Part shown: positions 57,542-64,000 of the stretch, piece after piece | Layout: the number at the start of each line of letters is the position of its first letter | Numbering within the stretch: position 1 is the stretch's first letter | Assembly (NCBI RefSeq): GCF_023736115.1 | Contig: NZ_JAKQZC010000002.1 | Location: 558,001-622,000 of the forward strand | Reading direction: 5' to 3' | DNA from: Salinicola avicenniae | GTDB lineage: Bacteria; Pseudomonadota; Gammaproteobacteria; Pseudomonadales; Halomonadaceae | DNA: 64,000 bases | Notes under the pieces: model-generated | What the model saw: only the letters and a program-made list of their open reading frames with translations | Database searches by the model: none | Told to the model about the DNA's origin: nothing | Made by a program: the position numbers and the translations under genes

Positions 57542-58485
57542 TGGTAGCGAATCCTCGGATCGAGCAGTGCGTAGGAGAGATCGATCGCCAGGTTGATCAG
57601 CACGTAGACGCCGCTGGTCACCAGAATCAGACCCTGGATCACCGGGTAGTCTCGCGACAGGATCGCGTCCACGGTCAGACGCCCCAGCCCGGGGATGTTG
57701 AAAACGCTCTCGGTCACCACGACCCCGGTGATCATTAGAGCGAAACCGGTGCCGATGACCTCGAGGATAGGTACCCCGGCGTTACGCAGCGCGTGCTTGA
57801 ACAGCACGCGCTTCTCGCTGGCGCCCTTGGCGTGTGCCGTGCGAATGAAGTCCTCGCCGAGCACATCGAGCATGCTGGCGCGAGTCATCCGCGCGATCAG
57901 CGCGATATAGATCGTCGACAGCATCGTTGCCGGCAGGATGGCGTGCTGGAGGAAAGGCAGAAAGCCCGACTCGGAGAGGCGACTGAAGCCCTGCACGGGC
58001 AGCCAGCCGAGATCGATCGCGAAGAGCTTGATCAGCAGGTAGCCGATGACGAAGACCGGCACCGAAAAGCCGAGCACCGAGAGCGACATTACCGCCTTGT
58101 CGATCAGGCTGCCGTGCTTCCAGGCCGCAACCACCCCCATCGGCACGGCGATCACTACCGACAGCACGATGCTGAAAAGGGCAAGACTGATCGTCGGCTC
58201 CAGGCGCTGCGCCATCAGTTGGGTCACCGGCAGGTTGGACATCAGCGACGTGCCGAAATCGCCACGAAGCAGCGCGCCGGTCCATTGGAAGAACTGCAAG
58301 TAGAGCGGCTGATCCAGCCCCAGCGAGGCACGGATACGCTCGAGCTGTGCCGGCGTTGCCATGTCACCGGCGATGATCGCTGCCGGATCGCCCGGCGAGA
58401 GCCGCAGCAGCAGAAAGACGAATAGCGCGACCACGATCATGACGGGCACCGCCGCCAGACATCGACGCAGACAGTAGCTGAACAT
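57538..58485 (-). CDS. Peptide-type ABC importer permease, DppB-like
   Basis: The 315-residue permease opens MFSYCLRRCLAAVPVMIVVALFVF and has LSPGDPAAIIAGD, GDFGTSLMSNLPV and the coupling loop GEDFIRTAHAKGASEKRVLFKHALRN, all typical of DppB/OppB. The start at 58485 has an AGGAGC site; the frame remains open 40 codons upstream without support. It lies 171 bp after the binding-protein gene. Confidence 0.94.
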   Translation of the reverse strand: MFSYCLRRCLAAVPVMIVVALFVFLLLRLSPGDPAAIIAGDMATPAQLERIRASLGLDQPLYLQFFQWTGALLRGDFGTSLMSNLPVTQLMAQRLEPTISLALFSIVLSVVIAVPMGVVAAWKHGSLIDKAVMSLSVLGFSVPVFVIGYLLIKLFAIDLGWLPVQGFSRLSESGFLPFLQHAILPATMLSTIYIALIARMTRASMLDVLGEDFIRTAHAKGASEKRVLFKHALRNAGVPILEVIGTGFALMITGVVVTESVFNIPGLGRLTVDAILSRDYPVIQGLILVTSGVYVLINLAIDLSYALLDPRIRYQ

Positions 58486-58656
58486 GGCTATGCTCCTGTG
58501 CGCGAACCCGAGCCTTCGGCGACGCAGGCTCCGGGTCCCCAAGTGCCAGAGATTCGCAAGAATCCGGTGTTCAAAAGCGTCAGGTGTTCGACAGTTCGAG
58601 ACCACCGAGCCACCATCGGCACGGCGCAGACGAGGCGTCGTGCGCCGTGCCGCGAC

Positions 58657-60297
58657 TCATTCGGCCTTGGTGATATTCCAGAACACCGGGACCGGCGAAT
58701 GCAGGATGCCGGAGAGATCATTGTTCCAGGCGGCCGGAATCGAGTACTCGCCCAGCGGGATGTAGGTCACCTGTTCGAAGGCATGCGCCTGAATGCGTTC
58801 GGCAATCGCCTTGCGATCCTCGTCGCTTTCGGCCTTGGCAAACGCTTCGCGCATGGATTCGAGCTCGGCGTCATCGGGCCAGCCAAACCAGCCGCCGTCC
58901 GCCCCGCGCCCATTGAGCATCGGGCTGACCAGCGGATTCCACACTTCCGGGATGTACCAGTTGGTGAAGAACATATTCCAGCCCCCCTCGCCCGGCGGCT
59001 GCTGGCTGGCGCGGCGCGTCACCAGGGTCTGCCAATCCATCGGCTGCAGGTCGACCTGGAAGCCGGCCTGACGCAGCAGCTGCGCGGCGATCACCGGCTG
59101 GGGGCTGACGGTGGGCGCATCCGTGGGCTGCATCATCACGACCGGCGTGCCGTCGTAGCCGGCGGCCTCGAGCATCTCGCTGGCGGCTTCGGTACCGCCG
59201 CCGGTCGCCAGTGTCTCCGGCGCCCCAGCCTCGGTGGCCAGCGGCGTCTGGCAGCCGTACATCGAATCACAGGTGGTATAGAACTCGGGATTGCCGATCA
59301 GCGAAGCCAGCACGTCGGTCTGGTTCATCGCCGTCAGTGCCGCGCGCCGAATCTCGGGGTCGTCGAATGGCGGGTAAAGGAAGTTGAAGCGGCCAATGGT
59401 CTGGCTGCCAAGCTCGTTGATCTTCTCGACGGTGAGATCCGGATTGGCCTGCAGGACCGGCAGCAGATCCACCGACGGCGACTCGAGGAAGTCGATCTCG
59501 CCCGAATTGAGCGCATTGAGCGCGGTCTGGGCGTCGCTCATGTTGATCCACTCGACGCGATCGACATCGACCACCTTGCCGCCGGCCGTCCAGCTGGCCG
59601 GCTCCTCGCGCGGCACGTAATCGGCGAACTTCTCGTAGACCACCCGGTTACCTGGATCGTACTCATCGGCGACGAAGGTAAAGGGACCGGAACCGATCTG
59701 GTCCTCAACCGTCAGCGTCTCGTCCGGCGATTTGCTGGCGATACGTTCCGGCATCACGAACAGCGGTACCGATGACGGCTTGGCCATCAGTTCGAGTACA
59801 TAGGCGAACGGCGACGAGAGCGTCAATGTCATGGTGCGCTCGTCGGTGGCCTCGACGCTATCGACATGATCCAGCAGCATCTGGCCGCCACCGTCGCGAT
59901 CCGCCCAGCGCCGGAAGGAGGCGACCGCATCGGCAGCCGTCACCTGGCCACCATCGTGCCACTCGAGACCCTCGCGCAGCGTGAAGGTATAGACCATGCC
60001 ATCGTCGGAAACCGACCAGTCGGCCATCTGCGGCTGCGGCTGGAACTGGTCGTCCATGCCCAGCAGCGTGTCCCAGATCATATAGCCGTGATCGCGGGTG
60101 ATATGCGCGGTGGTGGTGATCGGATCGAGCACCCGTAACCCGGAATGCATGACGGCACGAATCGTGCTGGCGTCGGCCGGCATCGCGGCCAGGGTCGAGA
60201 CGGCGCCACAGGTCGTGGAAAGGAGTGTTGCCGCCGCCACACCGCCGAGCAGACGGCGACGCGTGGCGGAAAAACGACGCGAAAAGAGAGTCGTCAT
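58657..60297 (-). CDS. Family 5 solute-binding protein of the peptide-type importer
   Basis: The 546-residue precursor has an N terminus with RRFSATRRRLLGG followed by a hydrophobic stretch and APM-type cleavage (ADAS near residue 44). TRRRLL resembles a twin-arginine signal. The mature protein has SBP_bac_5 marks: MIWDTLLGMDDQFQPQPQMADW (in parts), YTFTLREGLEWHDGGQVTAADAV and the SEDP-like C-terminal MFFTNWYIPEVWNP. It captures the ligand in the periplasm; the ligand is not evident. The start is ATG 60297 with GAGG eight bases upstream. First gene of a six-gene operon. Confidence 0.92.
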   Translation of the reverse strand: MTTLFSRRFSATRRRLLGGVAAATLLSTTCGAVSTLAAMPADASTIRAVMHSGLRVLDPITTTAHITRDHGYMIWDTLLGMDDQFQPQPQMADWSVSDDGMVYTFTLREGLEWHDGGQVTAADAVASFRRWADRDGGGQMLLDHVDSVEATDERTMTLTLSSPFAYVLELMAKPSSVPLFVMPERIASKSPDETLTVEDQIGSGPFTFVADEYDPGNRVVYEKFADYVPREEPASWTAGGKVVDVDRVEWINMSDAQTALNALNSGEIDFLESPSVDLLPVLQANPDLTVEKINELGSQTIGRFNFLYPPFDDPEIRRAALTAMNQTDVLASLIGNPEFYTTCDSMYGCQTPLATEAGAPETLATGGGTEAASEMLEAAGYDGTPVVMMQPTDAPTVSPQPVIAAQLLRQAGFQVDLQPMDWQTLVTRRASQQPPGEGGWNMFFTNWYIPEVWNPLVSPMLNGRGADGGWFGWPDDAELESMREAFAKAESDEDRKAIAERIQAHAFEQVTYIPLGEYSIPAAWNNDLSGILHSPVPVFWNITKAE

Positions 60298-60655
60298 GCG
60301 CAAACCTCATTGTCGATCTTATGATTGTGATGAGCGCGCCGGACCCGGACGGAAGGATTGTTGCCGGCGCAGCAAGGCGCCATTTATTAGTTTCCGCTCA
60401 CAGACCGTTCGCTCTCTCGAGAGTAAGCCAGCTTGACGGGGAAACAATGGACTCGATGCATCTTAAGTGTTGCCTTCAAAGCAACACTGTGACGATGATG
60501 ATTGCTGACGGTCGATGACGATCCGCTCTGGCGATCACGCCAGGCCACCCGGGTCGACGTCCAGCAGGTAGACGCCCAAGACGGACAGCGAGACCGCTTT
60601 GCGCGCGTCTCGCCCCACAATGACAAGATCGACAACAAGGCAGGGAGCGCACGGC
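60298..60655. promoter_or_regulatory. Divergent control region with LysR-type box
   Basis: This 358-bp gap lies between the binding-protein gene (-) and the LysR regulator (+). AGTGTTGC (60466-60473), 7 bp, GCAACACT (60481-60488) is a perfect 8-bp inverted repeat containing TGC-N7-GCA, the T-N11-A pattern of LysR-type sites. I see no other clear element; 60385-60430 is locally AT-rich and may hold a promoter. Confidence 0.7.
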
Positions 60656-61606
60656 ATGACGCAGGAGTGTCCCCGAGGCAGCGCACCGCTGAATACGCGC
60701 TGGCTGCACTATTTCCATGAGGCGATAGACGCCGGCTCGATCCGCGCCGCCTCGGATCGACTGGATATCGAGCCGTCGGTGATCAGCCGCCAGATCCGCC
60801 AGCTCGAGCAGGCCTTGGGCACTCCGCTGCTGGAGCGTCACGGTCGCGGCGTACGGGCCACCGAAGCCGGGCGACTGTTGATGGACTTTCATCGCGAGCG
60901 CGATGTCGCCGAGCAAACTCTCTTTGGCCAGCTCGCGGCGCTGGATGGCCTGCAGCGCGGGCATATCAGTCTCGCCGTCAGCGAAGGCTACAGCGACCGC
61001 CTGATGAGCGGCGTGATGAACGACTTCTGCGCCCATCACCCGCAACTGACCGTCGAGCTCAATCTGGTTGCCGTCAACGAGGTAGTCCGCCAGGTCTACG
61101 AAGGCCAGGCCCATATCGGTATTGCCTACGCCCCACGCCTGACGCCGGGCATCGAGGCTGTCGCCAGCGCACGCCAGCCGCTCTGCGCCATCGTCCACCC
61201 GCAGCATCCGCTGACCCGGCGTCCGCAGCCGCTGGCCCTGGAGGACGTGCTGGCCTGGCCACTCGGCCTGGTCGGACACGGCTTCGGCATACGCCAGCTG
61301 ATCGATGCGGTCGAGACCATGAGCAAGCGCCACTTCCACGCGAGCCTGATCAGCAACTCACTGGCGACGCTCAAGCAGTACGTGAGCTCCGGCAATGGCG
61401 TGACCTTTATCGGTCACGTGGCCCTGCTGCACGAGATCCGCCGCCAGCAGCTGGTGGCGCTGGAGATCGATCACCCCATCTTCCGCGAGGCGGAGAGCCA
61501 CGTCATCGTGCGTCAAAACCGGCCGCTCGCCCCCGCTGCACGCCAGCTACTGGACGATATCACTCGCCTATGGCCCTTCGGGCCGGAGAAACCGATCGCG
61601 CTGTAG
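60656..61606 (+). CDS. LysR-family transcriptional regulator
   Basis: The 316-residue protein has the N-terminal winged helix (WLHYFHEAIDAGSIRAASDRLDIEPSVISRQIRQLEQALG, residues 16-55, seen as short motifs) and a periplasmic-binding-like effector domain from about 92. It is divergent from the peptide-importer operon and its control region contains a T-N11-A palindrome, so it probably regulates that operon in response to the imported compound or a product. The start at 60656 has an AGGGAG site. Confidence 0.93.
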   Translation: MTQECPRGSAPLNTRWLHYFHEAIDAGSIRAASDRLDIEPSVISRQIRQLEQALGTPLLERHGRGVRATEAGRLLMDFHRERDVAEQTLFGQLAALDGLQRGHISLAVSEGYSDRLMSGVMNDFCAHHPQLTVELNLVAVNEVVRQVYEGQAHIGIAYAPRLTPGIEAVASARQPLCAIVHPQHPLTRRPQPLALEDVLAWPLGLVGHGFGIRQLIDAVETMSKRHFHASLISNSLATLKQYVSSGNGVTFIGHVALLHEIRRQQLVALEIDHPIFREAESHVIVRQNRPLAPAARQLLDDITRLWPFGPEKPIAL

Positions 61607-61611
61607 CGCCG

Positions 61612-62601
61612 TCAGCAGCGCGGTGTCGGAAACGCGATCACCTCGGCGAGACTCGCCTTGCCCAGCGCCAGCTGAATCAGCCGGTCGACGCCCAGCGCGA
61701 CACCACTGCCGGCCGGCATGCCGTGATCGAGCGCCGCGACCAGGCGTCGGTCGACATCGACGATCGGCTTTCCCAGCGCCGCGCGCTGTCGGTTATCGGC
61801 GGCGAAGCGCGAGGCCTGCTCCTCGGCGTCGGTCAGCTCGTCATAGCCGTTTGCAAGTTCCAGCCCGTGAAGATAGATCTCGAAGCGCGCCGCGACCTCG
61901 ACCCCGTCTTCAGAATCCTGACGCTTGCGCGCCAGCGCCGCCTGCGACGCCGGATAGTCGATGACCACATCGAGCCCCTCGCGACCGAGATCGGGCTCGA
62001 TGACCAGGCTCATCAGCAGGTCGAGACAGGTGTCGCGATCGGCGTCATCCATGGCCATGCCGCTAGCGTCAAAGGCCCGCGCCCGCAGCGTCGGCAACGG
62101 CGCAGTGAAGGGGTCGAGCGACAGCGCCTCGCGAAACAGCTCGCGATAGCGCCGCCGCCGCAGCGGCCCGGGGTCGGCGGGCAGGACGAGGCGAATCAGC
62201 GCCTCGCACTCCTCGATCAGCGCAGTCAGCGACCAGCCCGGCCGATACCACTCGAGCATGGTGAATTCGAGATTGTGACGCCGTCCGACCTCGCCGTCGC
62301 GAAAGCTGCGCGCCAGCTGAAAGATCGGGCCACTACCGGCCGCGAGCAGCCGCTTCATGGGAAATTCCGGCGAGGTCTGCAGCCACAGCCGCTCGCGTCC
62401 ATCAGGCGTCGTCGCCTCGAGCGCGAGCGAATCGAGATGCGGATCGGTGGAGCCACCGTGGCCGAGAATCGGCGTTTCGACCTCGAGCACGTCACGCCGC
62501 GCGAAGAAGGCCCGGATCTCGGCGATCAGCCGCGCCCGCTGGCGCAAAGTCTCGAGCGAGGCGCTGGGCAGCCAGTCGATCGGTTCGTCGATGGCTTTCA
62601 C
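61612..62601 (-). CDS. epmA: Elongation factor P--(R)-beta-lysine ligase EpmA
   Basis: This 329-residue class II lysyl-tRNA synthetase paralogue attaches (R)-beta-lysine to EF-P. It lacks an anticodon domain. Motifs are FFARRDVLEVETPILG, LQTSPEFPMKRLLAAGSGPIFQLARSFRDGE (motif 2, in parts), HNLEFTMLEWYR, and SGVALGVDRLIQLALG (motif 3). The start is GTG at 62601, overlapping the stop of the SDR gene as GTGA. In E. coli epmA lies near psd as well. epmB and efp are not in this window. Confidence 0.95.
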   Translation of the reverse strand: MKAIDEPIDWLPSASLETLRQRARLIAEIRAFFARRDVLEVETPILGHGGSTDPHLDSLALEATTPDGRERLWLQTSPEFPMKRLLAAGSGPIFQLARSFRDGEVGRRHNLEFTMLEWYRPGWSLTALIEECEALIRLVLPADPGPLRRRRYRELFREALSLDPFTAPLPTLRARAFDASGMAMDDADRDTCLDLLMSLVIEPDLGREGLDVVIDYPASQAALARKRQDSEDGVEVAARFEIYLHGLELANGYDELTDAEEQASRFAADNRQRAALGKPIVDVDRRLVAALDHGMPAGSGVALGVDRLIQLALGKASLAEVIAFPTPRC

Positions 62602-63365
62602 GCGTGGTAGACCTGGCTGCGCCCGCCGTCGACGAGGATATCGGTGGCGTTGATGAATCGGGCCTCGTCGCTGGCCAGAAAGAGCGCGGTGTTGGCGACT
62701 TCCTCCGGCTCGCCGATACGCTGACACGGCAGCAGCATGGCCTGCTCGTGGCGCGCCTCCTCGCTCAGCCCATCCAGCCAGGCCTGGGCCGCCGGCGTGC
62801 GGATCAAGCCGGGCGAGATCGAGTTGACGCGGATGCCGCGCGCCGCGTATTCGATCCCCAGTGAGCGGGTCAGCCCGATCAGGCCGTGCTTGGCGACAGG
62901 ATAGGGAAAGGCGCCGGGAATGATCTTGTGGCCATGGACGGAAGCGATATTGACGATATGCCCGTACTCGCGTTCGAGCATGCCCGGCAGCACCGCCTGA
63001 ATCACGTGCCAGGCGCCCTCCAGATTGATCGCCAGACAGCGGCGCCAGGTGGCGCTGTCGGTGTCGAGGGGGTCGGCGAAGACGTTGACGCCAGCGGCAT
63101 GGATCACGATATCGACCCGCCCCAGTGCCGCCTCGGCGTCGGCAACGGCGCCCGCGACCGCCGTTGCCTCGGCGACGTCCGCTTCGACGCCGGTGACACG
63201 CCGGCCGCTCTCCCGCTCGAGGCGCGCACACTCACGAGTCAACGCCGCGCGATCACGATCCAGCAGCGCCACCTCCGCGCCCTCGGCCAGAAAAAGCTCG
63301 GCCGTCGCCAGCCCGATGCCGCTGGCGCCGCCGGTAATCAACGCGGTGCGTTGCTTGAGTCTCAT
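62598..63365 (-). CDS. Short-chain dehydrogenase/reductase
   Basis: The 255-residue SDR has TGGASGIGLATAELF (cofactor site, about residues 11-25), DRDRA after the second strand (Asp, suggesting NAD), HAAGVN, and the catalytic YPVAKHG (Tyr about 152, Lys about 156) after NIASVHGHKIIPGAF. GGRSQVYHA ends the protein. Substrate unknown. It sits between an M24 peptidase and epmA and shares a four-base overlap with epmA, though no functional link to EF-P is known. A GGAGAG site precedes the ATG. Confidence 0.92.
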   Translation of the reverse strand: MRLKQRTALITGGASGIGLATAELFLAEGAEVALLDRDRAALTRECARLERESGRRVTGVEADVAEATAVAGAVADAEAALGRVDIVIHAAGVNVFADPLDTDSATWRRCLAINLEGAWHVIQAVLPGMLEREYGHIVNIASVHGHKIIPGAFPYPVAKHGLIGLTRSLGIEYAARGIRVNSISPGLIRTPAAQAWLDGLSEEARHEQAMLLPCQRIGEPEEVANTALFLASDEARFINATDILVDGGRSQVYHA

Positions 63366-63399
63366 ATTCTCTCCGCTTCGATGACGATGATCGACACGC

Positions 63400-64000
63400 T
63401 CACTCTCTTGCCAGCCAGCCGGCCAGCGACCAGGTCCGACCGCCGGCGTCGAACTCGAGCGTCGGCCAGTCGCCGGTGCGCGTCACCAGACGCCCGCCGC
63501 CGCCGTCGAGCAGCAGGGTATCCTCGCTCTTGACGCCCGGCAGCGTGGGATTGAAGGCAAATGCCTGATGGGCGACCGACTGCCCTCGAGCCGTCGGCGT
63601 CAGGATCAAATCACGACAACCATAGCCCGCTGGCCCGCCCTGGTGGTGACGCCGCCAACCCTGGGTATGACCCTGGCGCTCGTAGGCCTCACTGATCGTC
63701 GCGAACAGCGCCTCCCAGGACAGCCCGGGGCGAACCGCTGCCAGGGTCTCGGCATGAATGGCGGCGGCCTGACGATAGCGCGCCAGCAGCGCGGCTTCCA
63801 CCTCGCCGAAGCGCACCATCCGCGTCAGGCTGACATTCAAGCCGTCGCGTTCGGCGCCGAGGGTCAGCAACGCCCGCTGCGAAAGCCGAGCGTCGGTCGG
63901 GATGGGGTGCGGATAGCGATCGATGCGCGCGTCGAAGGCCACCAGCGTGCAGACCGGCCGAATGCCGGCCTCGAGACAGTCGTGCAGGATTCGCGCTTCG
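63400..64000 (-). CDS. M24-family metallopeptidase, Xaa-Pro aminopeptidase-like (partial)
   Basis: The last 200 or so residues are present and the frame is still open at the window edge, so the N terminus lies outside. HHQGGPAGYGCRD matches the metal-site region of M24 dipeptidases and Xaa-Pro peptidases, and LTLGAERDGLNVSLTRMVRFGEVEAALLARYRQ (in parts) is typical of the subunit core. The C terminus (DTLLLDGGGGRLVTRTGDWPTLEF) is short. It is 34 bp upstream of the SDR start and in the same direction, so probably the same transcript. Confidence 0.88.
   Translation of the reverse strand, partial: EARILHDCLEAGIRPVCTLVAFDARIDRYPHPIPTDARLSQRALLTLGAERDGLNVSLTRMVRFGEVEAALLARYRQAAAIHAETLAAVRPGLSWEALFATISEAYERQGHTQGWRRHHQGGPAGYGCRDLILTPTARGQSVAHQAFAFNPTLPGVKSEDTLLLDGGGGRLVTRTGDWPTLEFDAGGRTWSLAGWLARE

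Overview
The window is GC-rich chromosomal DNA of a gammaproteobacterium. Several things point to a halophilic or marine Halomonadaceae-type organism (Halomonas, Salinicola, Kushneria or a relative): the style of the proteins, the rimB-rimK pair, the DUF3549 gene, and the long core block matching the E. coli 94-95 min region. That block is nnr-tsaE-amiB-mutL-miaA-hfq-hflX-hflK-hflC-purA, with queG, orn, rsgA, psd and epmA nearby. The genus is an inference. I saw no tRNA, rRNA, insertion sequence, prophage or CRISPR array.

Layout. 0-6 kb: a proline-use module with an AraC-type regulator, a PutA that lacks a DNA-binding domain, and the PutP symporter. 6-11 kb: ompW, yqcC, a DUF3549 gene, rimB-rimK (ribosomal protein S6 modification), a small helical protein and sanA. 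11-17.4 kb: a minus-strand suf operon (Rrf2 regulator, sufB, C, D, S, T) behind an IscR type 1-like operator. 17.4-18.2 kb: an unusually AT-rich gap of about 0.8 kb. 18.2-31.1 kb: a plus-strand exopolysaccharide locus, described below. 31.3-44.8 kb: the conserved core block on the minus strand. 45-52 kb: queG, orn, rsgA, a purine permease, a rhodanese, psd and arfB. 52-60.3 kb: a minus-strand peptide-ABC importer operon with M20 and M81 hydrolases, facing a divergent LysR regulator. 61.6-64 kb: epmA, an SDR and a truncated M24 peptidase.

The most interesting region is 18226-31078. Its genes are, in order: UDP-glucose 6-dehydrogenase, an Alg8-like polymerase, an Alg44-like PilZ/membrane-fusion protein, a PL14-type lyase, two tandem AlgL-like (PL5) lyases, a double-length AlgK-like Sel1 lipoprotein and a PL38-type lyase. 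The synthase chassis is that of alginate. The precursor enzyme, however, makes UDP-glucuronate instead of GDP-mannuronate. The epimerase (AlgG), the acetylation set (AlgI/J/F/X), the porin (AlgE) and AlgA are all absent, and each of the three lyase families present has members reported to cut glucuronan. My reading, as inference, is a c-di-GMP-controlled polyglucuronic acid (glucuronan-like) synthesis system built from alginate-type machinery. Its upstream region carries a sigma-E/AlgU-like promoter candidate, a terminator-like stem-loop in the leader and two strong stem-loops between the first two genes. Four contiguous 19-bp repeats lie just past its last gene.
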